Shown here piece by piece: positions 18,900-26,537 of a stretch of 64,000 bases of DNA. How positions within the stretch are numbered: position 1 is the first letter of the stretch; every line of letters starts with the position of its first letter. The DNA lies in contig JAGAAJ010000025.1 of assembly GCA_017615355.1 (NCBI GenBank), positions 1 through 64,000 on the forward strand, in the 5' to 3' direction. The DNA comes from Prevotella sp. (GTDB lineage: Bacteria > Bacteroidota > Bacteroidia > Bacteroidales > Bacteroidaceae). Below the pieces are notes generated by a model. It was not told where the DNA came from and did not search any database. It worked only from the letters and a program-made list of their open reading frames with translations. The position numbers were made by a program, and so were the translations under genes.

Positions 18900-20670
18900 T
18901 TGGAATACCCTCTACGGACTCTATTACGGTAATCACATGGTTGATAGCCTGACGGATACGGTGTTCTTCTCTGACCTATTGCCAGAGAGGTGCCCGACTT
19001 TGTATCAGAGCCTCGATAAGATTCTGAAGGGCAATGATATTGACCACAGGTTGCTGAGTCATACAAAAGATATCTGGTGTCGTGATTATATGCCGATTCA
19101 GACGAGCGAGAAACGTTTTGTCTTTTACAAATACAACCCAGACTATCTGCAAACGAAATACTACCAGCGAATAATTACGGATGTGAATCGTATCGAAAAT
19201 ATAGAATGTCTGCGGCAGGATGGAGAAGTAGTGGATTTAGACTTGGTCATTGATGGAGGCAACGTGGTGAGATGCGACGACAAGATAATAATGACGGAAA
19301 AAGTGTTCTTTGAGAACAAAGATAAATCACGCAACGAGGTTCAACGGCTATTAGAGGAAGCTTTCGAATGTGACATCATATTCCTTCCTTGGGACAGAAA
19401 CGAGATTTTCGGACATAGTGACGGCATCGTGCACTATATAGGTGATAACCGCGTATTAATGACGAACTATGCAGACTTTTATGCTGTGAAAGCTCGCCAG
19501 TTCCTAAAGAATTTGGAGAAATACGTGGAGGTGATTCCACTAACATACAATGTGAAGCGGAAACATGAACGCAGCTGGGCTTACATCAACTTCTTGCAGA
19601 TTGGCAAACTTGTGCTGGTACCCCAATTGGGAATACCAGAAGATGAGCAGGCACTACAGCAAATTGCAGATGCTATGTCGAGTTGCAAAGTAATTGGAGT
19701 GCCTGCTTTGGAGGCTGTACGAAAAGGTGGGGCTTTGAACTGCATTTCGTGGAATGTGGCTACAACACGATGGAATAATGGCTTCATGGGTGAAGAATAC
19801 AGCGTGCATGGACGCCCAGTCAGCTGGATAAAGAAAGCTGCAGAAAAGGGATACAGAAATTGGCAATGTAACTTGGGGTGTTGTCTTTTTTATGGACAAG
19901 GTATTGAAAAAGACATCGTTGCAGCTAATCGATGGTATAAGAAGTCCGCAGAACAAGGCAGTACTCAGGCACAATTCAATATTGGTCTAAGCTACTATAA
20001 GGGTGAAGGAGTAGAGAAAGACTATTCTAAAGCCATGCATTGGTTCACAAAGGCATCTGAACAAGGCGATGCCGATGCTCAGCTTCATGTGGGTAGATGC
20101 TTAGAAGAGACGAATGCATCCAATAAGGAAATCTTAGCCGCATATAGGAAAGCAGCCGGGATGGGACAACCAGAAGCACAATGTTTCTTAGGAGAGTGGT
20201 ATTATTATGGAGAAAAAGGATTAACCGTTGACATCGGTGAAACCTACAAATGGTGGCGAAAAGCGGCAGAAAGAGGGTATTATCAAGCACAGTACAAAAT
20301 AGGGGATTGCTATGATTTTGGCCGTGGCGTTAAAAGAGACACGAAGGAGGCAGTGAAATGGTTTAAGCGGTCAGCTTCGAAAGATTATATTCCTGCGGTT
20401 TACACTTTGGGCCTTTGTTACTATTTCGGCAACGGTGTAAGGAAAAACAAAAAAGAGGCCCTAAAGTGTTTCAAAAGAGCAGCCAAATATGACTATGCAG
20501 AGGCCATATATATGATTGGCTACTATTATTATAACGATATTGTTGATGAAGAAGAAGCTATCAAGTACTACAAAAGAGCTGCAGAACTAGGATGTGAAAC
20601 GGCTAAGGAAATTCTTTCAAGGGTATTACTGAAGAGTGAAGAACCTAGTTTTGACGATGTACCCTTCTAA
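18886..20670 (+). CDS. Peptidyl-arginine/agmatine deiminase domain fused to Sel1 repeats
   Basis: 594 aa. The N-terminal 300 residues are a guanidine-modifying PAD_porph/agmatine deiminase fold with WCRDYMP (D67), IDGGNVV (about 123), FGHSDG (H177, D179) and the catalytic cysteine in GGALNCISWN (C286). From about 313 to 580 there are at least seven Sel1-type repeats of about 36 residues (KKAAEKGYRNWQCNLGCCLFYGQG, AEQGSTQAQFNIGLSYYKGEG and so on), a protein-interaction solenoid. It has no signal peptide, so it is cytosolic. Family members hydrolyse agmatine or arginine side chains to citrulline-type products. Fusion to Sel1 repeats suggests a protein partner or substrate. The four catalytic elements are present, so it should be active. 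Confidence 0.85.
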   Translation: MTTTNWNTLYGLYYGNHMVDSLTDTVFFSDLLPERCPTLYQSLDKILKGNDIDHRLLSHTKDIWCRDYMPIQTSEKRFVFYKYNPDYLQTKYYQRIITDVNRIENIECLRQDGEVVDLDLVIDGGNVVRCDDKIIMTEKVFFENKDKSRNEVQRLLEEAFECDIIFLPWDRNEIFGHSDGIVHYIGDNRVLMTNYADFYAVKARQFLKNLEKYVEVIPLTYNVKRKHERSWAYINFLQIGKLVLVPQLGIPEDEQALQQIADAMSSCKVIGVPALEAVRKGGALNCISWNVATTRWNNGFMGEEYSVHGRPVSWIKKAAEKGYRNWQCNLGCCLFYGQGIEKDIVAANRWYKKSAEQGSTQAQFNIGLSYYKGEGVEKDYSKAMHWFTKASEQGDADAQLHVGRCLEETNASNKEILAAYRKAAGMGQPEAQCFLGEWYYYGEKGLTVDIGETYKWWRKAAERGYYQAQYKIGDCYDFGRGVKRDTKEAVKWFKRSASKDYIPAVYTLGLCYYFGNGVRKNKKEALKCFKRAAKYDYAEAIYMIGYYYYNDIVDEEEAIKYYKRAAELGCETAKEILSRVLLKSEEPSFDDVPF

Positions 20671-20678
20671 TTTATCGT

Positions 20679-21065
20679 ATGAAGCAAATAGAAGTTGTAG
20701 CAGCAATTATTCGCAAGGATAATAAGATATTCGCCACTCAGCGAGGATATGGTGAGTGGAAAGACTGGTGGGAGTTTCCTGGCGGGAAGATGGAGGCAGG
20801 GGAAACGCCAGAGGAGGCGCTGAAGCGGGAGATTCGCGAGGAACTTTCGACGGAAATCAGCGTGGATAAGTTTCTTTGTACGGTGGAGTATGATTATCCC
20901 AAGTTTCATCTCACCATGCATTGCTACCTGTGCTCGCTGCTGACGGAGGCGATGCATCTCAATGAGCATGAAGCGGCGAAGTGGCTATCTAAAGAAGAAC
21001 TGGACAGCGTGAAGTGGCTGCCTGCAGATTTGGAAGTGGTGGAGAGAATAAAGGAAATGAAGTAA
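20679..21065 (+). CDS. Nudix hydrolase (MutT-like), array copy 1
   Basis: 128 aa. The Nudix box is complete: GGKMEAGETPEEALKREIREEL. The size and the FATQRGYGEWKDWWEFPGGK segment resemble MutT-type (d)NTP pyrophosphatases that sanitise 8-oxo-dGTP; that substrate is inference. It starts eight bases after the deiminase stop and is the first of three near-identical copies in the head-to-tail array. Each full unit is a Nudix gene plus a vsr gene. Confidence 0.88.
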   Translation: MKQIEVVAAIIRKDNKIFATQRGYGEWKDWWEFPGGKMEAGETPEEALKREIREELSTEISVDKFLCTVEYDYPKFHLTMHCYLCSLLTEAMHLNEHEAAKWLSKEELDSVKWLPADLEVVERIKEMK

Positions 21066-21067
21066 CG

Positions 21068-21690
21068 ATGGATAAACTCTCTCCACTACAACGGCATAAC
21101 AAGGCTGCGATTAAGCAAGAGCAGAGCGATGTTGGCATCAGCTCTGCCGAGAGTGAGCAGGCTCGGCGATCAGCCAATATGGCAGCGATTCGTTCGAAGA
21201 ACACGAAGCCGGAGATGATTGTGCGTCGTGGGTTGTGGAAGAGAGGTTTTCGTTATGGCTTAACCATAAGCGGCTACCTGGGCATCCTGATTTGGTACTG
21301 AGGAAATACAGGACGTGTATCTTTGTAAATGGATGCTTCTGGCATGGACATAATGTGACAGAGTCACAGATTCAAGATTCAGGGTTCAAGGGTCAAGGGT
21401 CGGAGTGCTGCAAAATTCCGAAGACGAACAGGGATTTTTGGGTGGCGAAGATCCGGAGGAACAAGGAACGGGATAAGGAGGAGCAGAAGAAGCTGGCAGC
21501 AATGGGCTGGCATTGCATCACGGTTTGGGAGTGTGAGCTGACACCATCAAAGCGGGAAGAGACGCTAGAATCGATAGCCTTCACCCTGAACCACATCTGG
21601 CTGCAGGACCATCAGGCTAAAGTCGTAGCCTATCCGCAGATGGATGAAGAGGATATGCAGATGCCAATGGCTGCAGAGAATGAGATATGA
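21068..21690 (+). pseudogene. vsr: vsr-like patch-repair endonuclease, frameshifted (array copy 1)
   Basis: This aligns codon for codon with the intact copy at 22076-22708, except for one missing base near 21257 (intact copy TATAGG, here TATGG). The frame therefore shifts after GFRYG and stops at 21301. The downstream part is open in another frame (LNHKRLPGHPDLVLRKYRTC...HGH). The product would lack the PD-D active-site region. It also carries a different heptanucleotide insert (21358-21402, 45 nt) from copy 2 (54 nt). Decay is probably recent because the rest is nearly identical. Confidence 0.85.
21366..21402 (+). repeat. Heptanucleotide repeat array in vsr copy 1
   Basis: Units GATTCAA, GATTCAG, GGTTCAA, GGGTCAA at 7-bp period, inside the 45-nt variable segment between the conserved AATGTG and GAGTGCTGC. 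Confidence 0.8.
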
Positions 21691-22073
21691 AACAAATAGA
21701 AGTTGTAGCAGCAATTATACGCAAAGGAGATAAGATATTCGCCACTCAGCGAGGATATGGCGAATGGAAAGACTGGTGGGAGTTTCCTGGCGGAAAGATG
21801 GAGGCAGGGGAAACACCAGAGGAGGCGCTGAAGCGGGAGATTCGCGAGGAACTTTCGACAGAGATTAGCGTGGATGAGTTTCTTTGTACGGTGGAGTATG
21901 ATTATCCCAAGTTCCATCTCACCATGCATTGCTACCTGTGCTCACTATTGACGGAAGCGCTGCATTTGAATGAGCATGAAGCGGCGAAGTGGCTCTCGAA
22001 AGAAAAACTGGACAGCGTGAAGTGGCTGCCTGCAGATTTGGAAGTGGTAGAGAAAATAAAGGAATTGAAGTAA
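21687..22073 (+). CDS. Nudix hydrolase (MutT-like), array copy 2
   Basis: 128 aa, differing from copy 1 at only a few positions (for example KGDKIF for KDNKIF and DEFLCTVEY for DKFLCTVEY). The Nudix box is intact. The ATG overlaps the TGA of the preceding vsr reading frame (ATGA), the same junction as at 22705, so the repeat unit is Nudix-vsr with fixed coupling. Confidence 0.9.
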   Translation: MKQIEVVAAIIRKGDKIFATQRGYGEWKDWWEFPGGKMEAGETPEEALKREIREELSTEISVDEFLCTVEYDYPKFHLTMHCYLCSLLTEALHLNEHEAAKWLSKEKLDSVKWLPADLEVVEKIKELK

Positions 22074-22075
22074 CG

Positions 22076-22708
22076 ATGGATAAACTCTCTCCACAACAAC
22101 GGCATAATAAGGCTGCGATTAAGCAAGAGCAGAGCGATGTTGGCATCAGCTCTGCCGAGCGTGAGCAGGCTCGGCGATCAGCCAATATGGCGGCGATTCG
22201 TTCGAAGAATACGAAGCCGGAGATGATTGTGCGATGTGGGCTGTGGAAGAGAGGATTCAGATATAGGCTGAACCATAAGCGGTTGCCAGGACATCCAGAT
22301 TTGGTACTGAGGAAATACCGTACTTGTATCTTTGTAAATGGATGTTTCTGGCATGGACACAATGTGGCTTTGCTACAGATGTCTGATGGAAAATGTCAGA
22401 TGGAAGATGTGCTGAATAGCGAGTGCTGCAAGATTCCGAAGACTAACAGGGACTTTTGGGTGGCGAAAATTCGAAGGAACAAGGAACGTGACAAAGAGGA
22501 ACAAAAGAAGCTGGCCGCAATGGGCTGGCATTGCATCACCGTCTGGGAGTGTGAGTTGACACCATCAAAGCGGGAAGAGACACTGGAGTCGATAGCCTTC
22601 ACCCTGAACCATATCTGGCTTCAAGACCATCAGGCTAAAGTCGTAGCTTATCCGCAGATGGATGAAGAGGATATGCAAATGCCGATGGCAGCAGAGAATG
22701 AGATATGA
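22076..22708 (+). CDS. vsr: Very-short-patch-repair-type endonuclease, intact (array copy 2)
   Basis: 210 aa. Typical Vsr sequence: MAAIRSKNTKPEMIVR, GFRYRLNHKRLPGHPDLVLRKY (active-site D), IFVNGCFWHGH, then FWVAKIRRNKERDKE and GWHCITVWECEL. Vsr proteins nick at T:G mismatches left by deamination of 5-methylcytosine and usually accompany a cytosine methylase, but none is nearby. An N-terminal extension of about 35 residues and a C-terminal extension (after WLQDHQAKV) exceed the usual length of about 150 aa. A 54-nt heptanucleotide-type insert (22367-22420) lies between the HGH and CCKIP motifs. Confidence 0.88.
   Translation: MDKLSPQQRHNKAAIKQEQSDVGISSAEREQARRSANMAAIRSKNTKPEMIVRCGLWKRGFRYRLNHKRLPGHPDLVLRKYRTCIFVNGCFWHGHNVALLQMSDGKCQMEDVLNSECCKIPKTNRDFWVAKIRRNKERDKEEQKKLAAMGWHCITVWECELTPSKREETLESIAFTLNHIWLQDHQAKVVAYPQMDEEDMQMPMAAENEI
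22377..22411 (+). repeat. Heptanucleotide-type repeat in vsr copy 2
   Basis: CAGAT/GTCTGAT, GGAAAAT, GTCAGAT, GGAAGAT at 7-bp period, at the same site where copy 1 carries an unrelated unit. Confidence 0.75.
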
Positions 22709-23109
22709 AACAAATAGAAGTTGTAGCAGCAATTATTCGCAAGGATAATAAGATATTCGCCACTCAGCGAGGGTATGGTGAGTGGAAGGATTGGTGGGAG
22801 TTCCCTGGTGGGAAGATGGAAGAAGGTGAAACGCCGGAGGAGGCGCTGAAGCGGGAGATTCGCGAGGAACTTTCGACGGAAATCAGCGTGGATGAGTTTC
22901 TTTGTACGGTGGAGTATGATTATCCCAAGTTTCATCTCACCATGCATTGCTACCTTTGCTCGCTGCTCACGGAAGCGCTGCATTTGAATGAGCATGAAGC
23001 AGCGAAGTGGCTATCTAAAGAAGAACTGGATAGCGTGAAGTGGCTTCCTGCGGATTTGGAAGTTATCATTTGTATACAAAAAAAGACATTGCCTTTCGGC
23101 GATGTCTAG
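22705..23109 (+). CDS. Nudix hydrolase, array copy 3 with replaced C-terminus
   Basis: 134 aa. Identical in layout to the other copies up to PADLEV, with an intact Nudix box. At about 23060 the repeat ends abruptly, and the last 14 or so residues (IICIQKKTLPFGDV) come from terminator DNA of the convergent tRNA-His gene. The stop codon (23107-23109) immediately follows the first hairpin. The catalytic region is unaffected, so it may still work. This marks the right boundary of the duplication. Confidence 0.8.
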   Translation: MKQIEVVAAIIRKDNKIFATQRGYGEWKDWWEFPGGKMEEGETPEEALKREIREELSTEISVDEFLCTVEYDYPKFHLTMHCYLCSLLTEALHLNEHEAAKWLSKEELDSVKWLPADLEVIICIQKKTLPFGDV

Positions 23110-23200
23110 TTCACGTCTGCTCACAAAAAAAGACATTGCCTTTCGGCGATGTCTAGTTCGCGTCTGCTCACAAAAAAGACATTGCCTTTCGGCGATGTCT
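23077..23200 (-). terminator. Triplicated intrinsic terminator
   Basis: Three hairpins AGACAT(C/T)GCC-GAAA-GGCAATGTCT with T-runs on the minus strand, at 23084-23107, 23131-23154 and 23177-23200, in direct repeats of 46-47 bp. The copy nearest tRNA-His is its natural terminator; the others are duplicates. Confidence 0.85.
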
Positions 23201-23204
23201 TTGG

Positions 23205-23278
23205 GGTGCCCGGACGGACTCGAACCGTCGACATTCAGAACCACAATCTGACGCTCTAACCAACTGAACTACGGGCAC
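23205..23278 (-). tRNA. tRNA-His(GTG)
   Basis: Cloverleaf with acceptor GTGCCCG/CGGGCAC, an additional G at position -1 (23279) typical of tRNA-His, and anticodon stem TCAGA/TCTGA enclosing TTGTGGT (anticodon GTG). A CCA follows at 23204-23202. A TACCTTTG -7 box lies upstream. Confidence 0.95.
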
Positions 23279-23320
23279 CATGTATGAGATCAAATGCGCG
23301 ACCTTTCGGTTTTGCGGGTG

Positions 23321-23328
23321 CAAAGGTA
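23321..23328 (-). promoter_or_regulatory. -7 box (TACCTTTG) of tRNA-His
   Basis: Perfect TAnnTTTG 42 bp upstream of tRNA-His. Confidence 0.65.
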
Positions 23329-23390
23329 GACAAATAAATTGGAACTACCAAGAAAAATCGGCTCTTTTTTCAAAAAAGATGTTATTGAGG

Positions 23391-23450
23391 CGGATGATGG
23401 CCGATGGATGATGGCTGATGGGTGATGGAAGATGGCTGATGGATGTGGGT
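23391..23450. repeat. Intergenic heptanucleotide repeat (GATGGNN)x7
   Basis: Seven or more consecutive 7-bp units GATGGNN in the spacer between tRNA-His and secG. The rest of this 250-bp spacer holds only the tRNA promoter and the secG terminator. Confidence 0.85.
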
Positions 23451-23470
23451 GGTGGGAGGAAGGTGACAAA

Positions 23471-23508
23471 CAAGAAAAGCCCCGACAGCTTCTGATAGAT
23501 GCCGGGGC
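23471..23508 (-). terminator. Intrinsic terminator after secG
   Basis: Stem GCCCCGGCA / TGTCGGGGC followed by TTTTCTTG on the minus strand, 24 bp after the secG stop. Confidence 0.85.
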
Positions 23509-23531
23509 ATTATTCATTGGAATGGTTTGTC

Positions 23532-23882
23532 TTACTCTTGGGGAGCTTCTGCGGCGGGAGCCTGTTCGGGCTGCACCAGGGGAGCAGCCTCAACGCCCTG
23601 CTGGTTGCTGGGGTTGGCGTTGTTCTGAATCTGCATGACGGCAGGACCCTGCTGTCCGCGCTTGGGAGCGGTGTATGCGCAGAGTACGCTGATGATCACC
23701 ATAGCTGCTGCGAGGCCCCATGTCATCTTCTCGATGAAGTCGGTGGTCTTGCGCACGCCTCCGATTTGGTTGTATGAAGCGAAGTTGGAGGCGAGACCGC
23801 CGCCCTTTGACTCTTGGATGAGAACGATGCCCACCATGAGGATGGCGGCCAGGATGATTAAAACTAATAGTAATGTGTACAT
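23532..23882 (-). CDS. secG: Preprotein translocase subunit SecG
   Basis: 116 aa. Two transmembrane helices (residues about 2-20 and 52-70) flank the SecG signature IQESKGGGLASNFASYNQIGGVRKTTDFIEKMTWGLA. A Pro/Gln/Ala-rich C-terminal tail, common in Bacteroidales SecG, ends the protein. It is part of SecYEG in the inner membrane. It is the last gene of the minus-strand group with the TPR-like and sigma-54/LptE genes, and is followed by a terminator. Confidence 0.95.
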   Translation of the reverse strand: MYTLLLVLIILAAILMVGIVLIQESKGGGLASNFASYNQIGGVRKTTDFIEKMTWGLAAAMVIISVLCAYTAPKRGQQGPAVMQIQNNANPSNQQGVEAAPLVQPEQAPAAEAPQE

Positions 23883-23925
23883 TTTTTGTTTATTGTTGAG
23901 TGTTTATTGTTATGTGATTCTGTTG

Positions 23926-24687
23926 TTATTCTTTGCTGTTGTTGATGATCAATTTTTCGAGGAATCGAATTTGGTCTGCAAAGTAAATACTTTTTTTCGG
24001 ATAATCCAAACTTAATTGCGTAATTATTTCCAAAGCCTTGGAATAATTGCCCTGTTTGATGTATATTCGGGCCATTGTCTCGGTATTTACCCTCTCTTCG
24101 TCTGTTTTTTCGTCTTTTTGATCCTCGGGCTCTATCTCGGGTTTCTGAGGGTTGTCGCTGAGCACAATTCTGCCTTTCTCGTCGTTGATGAACTTGTCGA
24201 TGAGCGACTGTCCGATGAGCTGTGGTGCCTCGGCGGCCTGGCGGCGGTCTTCCTCGTTCTCATTCTCCAGGAGGTAGGCCACGTAGTCGACGGCGGCATC
24301 GGCGGGTGTGGGTTTGCGGCCCTTGCTGGTGCTGGGCTCTTCGTCCTTGGGCACGCTGTCGAGGAAGTCGTCGATGAGCGAGAGGGTGCGGCTGTCCTTT
24401 TCCAGGGGTGAGAGGGTAGAGGAGGGGTTTGTGGAGCTGTCGGCTTTAGTCTTCAGCTTATAGTGTGCGGCCTCTACCAGTTGGAAGATGACCTTGCGGT
24501 CGGTGATGTAGATGGCGGCGCGACGCAGCTCTTCATCGAAGGTGGGGTCGTGCAGCAGGTAGAGGTTCTGCAGCAGCAGCAGACGGGCACTCTGGAAATA
24601 GGGATACAGCGCAAGCAGGGAGCGCAGCTCGTAGAGTGAGTCGCGGTCTAGCTTCTCAGGATGTTTGATGAGTTCTGCTAATTCCAT
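23926..24687 (-). CDS. TPR-like protein of unknown function
   Basis: 253 aa, cytosolic, helical. The N-terminus ELAELIKHPEKLDRDSLYELRSLLALYPYFQSARLLLLQNLY looks like a half-TPR bundle. The middle is an acidic, low-complexity linker, and the C-terminus (ETMARIYIKQGNYSKALEIITQLSLDYPKKSIYFADQIRFLEKLI) is a clear TPR. The start is three bases after the upstream stop, so it is translationally linked to the LptE part. Genes of this type sit between lptE and secG in other Bacteroidales, suggesting a housekeeping envelope role, but the function is unknown to me. Confidence 0.8.
   Translation of the reverse strand: MELAELIKHPEKLDRDSLYELRSLLALYPYFQSARLLLLQNLYLLHDPTFDEELRRAAIYITDRKVIFQLVEAAHYKLKTKADSSTNPSSTLSPLEKDSRTLSLIDDFLDSVPKDEEPSTSKGRKPTPADAAVDYVAYLLENENEEDRRQAAEAPQLIGQSLIDKFINDEKGRIVLSDNPQKPEIEPEDQKDEKTDEERVNTETMARIYIKQGNYSKALEIITQLSLDYPKKSIYFADQIRFLEKLIINNSKE
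24403..24430 (-). repeat. Short heptad-type pyrimidine repeat in TPR-like gene
   Basis: Coding-strand CCTCCTC, TACCCTC, TCACCCC, giving SSTLSPLE in the linker of the TPR-like protein. It is a weaker member of the 7-bp family. Confidence 0.5.
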
Positions 24688-24690
24688 TTT

Positions 24691-26439
24691 CTACCAGTTG
24701 GCTACTGTTGAGTTGAATATCTGATCGGTGATGTCCTTCACCATCTGTGTGACGAGCTCTTCCTGCACGGCGTTGAGGCTGAGGTTGGAGTCGTAGCTCT
24801 GCGAGGCGGTGAACGACTTCTCGAAGTCTTCCTTGTGGTTGACGTTGTTGGTGAAGCGCACGTTGACGGTCATCGACAGCTCCACCTGTGCCGAGCTGCC
24901 CTCTGCTGACACGGACTTGTTGCGCTGCTCGTAGCGGGTGATCTCGCCCTCGACCTTGAGGTCGCCGTTGCGTTTCACCTGCGTCAGTTTGGTGTGGTTG
25001 GCGTATTGGTCCTTCAGCTGGTTGTTGAAGATGCTGGCCATGGGTCCCCATACGTAGTTGGAGCGGATGGGGAAATCGGCTATCTGGATGGTCTTCGTCT
25101 TTGTATAGTCGATGCTGGCACCATTAAAGGTGTAGCTCACTTTGCAAGATGTGAGGAAAGAGGAGAGAAGGAAGAGGAAAGAAATGACGACCAGTCCGTA
25201 CTGCTTGAGGCGACGGTAGAGGGTGCGGTCGCTGATACCCAGCTCCTGTGCGGCCTTCTTGCGGTTGCCGTTGTTGCGCTCGAGGGCTTTCTCCAGCATA
25301 GTGCGGCTCAGGTCGTTGAGGTTGAGGTTTTCGGCTTCGGGCTCGATGTATTCCTCGGCCTCGGCGTCTTCCAGTTGCGGGGTCATAGGGCTTATAGGGC
25401 TCATGGGCCCAATGGGGCCTATAGAGCTCATTGCCGATGCGGGCTTGGCTTGCACCTCCTCTATCTGCTTCTTCAGCTGACTCATCTCGCGGCGCATGTC
25501 GTTGACGTTGTTGCGCATGTCGTAGAGAATCTTGTAGAGAATCTCGCGCTCATTCTCGAAGCTGTGGTCGCCGCTATTCGGCAATACTGCCAGCTGGGTG
25601 CTCTCACGGTCCTGCGGGATGAACTTCGCCAGTATCTCGGGTGTGATGACACGCTCCTTGCTGAGCACGGAGATCTGCTCGGTGATGTTCTTCAGCTGCC
25701 TGACGTTGCCCGGCCACTTGTATCGCATCAGCATCTGCTTGGCCTCTTCGGTCAGCTGGATGCGCTCCATGCGGTATTTCTGCGCCGTCTCCATAGCGAA
25801 GAGACGGAACAGCAGCACGATGTCCTCGCCGCGTTCACGCAGCGGCGGCATCTGGATGGGTATGGAGTTGAGACGGTAGTAGAGGTCTTCGCGGAAACGG
25901 CCCTCGCTGATGGCCTGGCGGATGTTGACGTTGGTGGCGGCTACGATGCGCACGTCGGTCTTCCTCACCTCCGTAGCACCCACAGGGATGTACTCGCCCG
26001 TCTCCAGCACACGCAGCAGCCTGACTTGCGTGGCCAGCGGCAGCTCGCCCACCTCGTCAAGGAAGAGCGTGCCCTTGTTGGCTACGCCGAAATAGCCCAG
26101 CGAGTCGCCGATGGCGGTGGTGAAGGCGCCCTTGACGTGTCCGAAGAGCTCAGAGTCGATGGTTCCCTCGGGAATGGAGCCGCAGTTGATGGCGAAATAT
26201 TTTTCGCGGCGGCGCGGAGAGCTGTCGTGGATGACGCGCGGAATGATTTCCTTGCCCACGCCGCTCTCGCCGATGATGAGGACGCTCAAGTCGGTGGGAG
26301 CCACCTGCATCGCTACGTCGAGGACATGATTTAATGCATCGCAGTTTCCCACGATGTTATACCTCTGTTTGATGCTTTGAAGTTCCTTGACGTCCATAAT
26401 GGCTGACAAAATTACATATATTTTTCCAAACAGCTGCAA
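24691..26439 (-). CDS. Sigma-54 activator (AAA+) fused in frame to LptE-like lipoprotein
   Basis: 582 aa in one uninterrupted frame; the promoter (26407-26414) implies that translation starts at ATG 26397 (MDVKELQSIK). The first part is a sigma-54 interaction AAA+ domain with GESGVGKE (Walker A), GAFTTA (sigma-54 contact) and LFLDEVGELP (Walker B), then a low-complexity linker (residues about 330-370) and a Fis-type HTH ending SDRTLYRRLKQYGL. Immediately after comes VVISFLFLLSSFLTSC, a lipoprotein signal peptide, and an LptE-like domain (SYTFNGASIDYTKTKTIQI...) that would assist LPS transport at the outer membrane. The two are normally separate genes. No ATG or GTG is visible at the junction, so either a real fusion, an unusual internal start or a lost stop codon is involved. 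Confidence 0.85.
   Translation of the reverse strand: MQLFGKIYVILSAIMDVKELQSIKQRYNIVGNCDALNHVLDVAMQVAPTDLSVLIIGESGVGKEIIPRVIHDSSPRRREKYFAINCGSIPEGTIDSELFGHVKGAFTTAIGDSLGYFGVANKGTLFLDEVGELPLATQVRLLRVLETGEYIPVGATEVRKTDVRIVAATNVNIRQAISEGRFREDLYYRLNSIPIQMPPLRERGEDIVLLFRLFAMETAQKYRMERIQLTEEAKQMLMRYKWPGNVRQLKNITEQISVLSKERVITPEILAKFIPQDRESTQLAVLPNSGDHSFENEREILYKILYDMRNNVNDMRREMSQLKKQIEEVQAKPASAMSSIGPIGPMSPISPMTPQLEDAEAEEYIEPEAENLNLNDLSRTMLEKALERNNGNRKKAAQELGISDRTLYRRLKQYGLVVISFLFLLSSFLTSCKVSYTFNGASIDYTKTKTIQIADFPIRSNYVWGPMASIFNNQLKDQYANHTKLTQVKRNGDLKVEGEITRYEQRNKSVSAEGSSAQVELSMTVNVRFTNNVNHKEDFEKSFTASQSYDSNLSLNAVQEELVTQMVKDITDQIFNSTVANW
26407..26414 (-). promoter_or_regulatory. -7 box (TAATTTTG)
   Basis: TAnnTTTG nine bases upstream of ATG 26397, implying a very short leader and start MDVKELQ. 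Confidence 0.6.
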
Positions 26440-26498
26440 ATTTGGCAGAAAAAATAACTTTCTTTAGAAGAAAAGACCGCTTATTCGGCTATTCTTCG

Positions 26499-26506
26499 TA
26501 AATTTG
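26499..26506 (+). promoter_or_regulatory. -7 box (TAAATTTG) of trmH-ribD
   Basis: TAnnTTTG 31 bp upstream of the methyltransferase start. Confidence 0.6.
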
Positions 26507-26537
26507 CAATGAATTTTTCGAGCACAATACTTCTCTG

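Larger units (their letters stand above)
20679..23060 (+). repeat. Tandem Nudix-vsr duplication, 2.4 units
   Basis: Unit starts at 20679, 21687 and 22705. Unit lengths are 1008 and 1018 bp. The 10-bp length difference equals one frameshift base plus 9 bp at the heptanucleotide site, so no other net length change separates the copies. The third unit stops at about 23060. Confidence 0.9.

Noticed and set aside
23077..23200. Short CRISPR array (three repeats)
   Set aside because: The repeats are terminator hairpins with T-runs and the spacers are themselves repeated.
23011..23244. 77-codon ORF on the minus strand across tRNA-His
   Set aside because: It overlaps tRNA-His and its terminators; its internal repeats come from the triplicated terminator.
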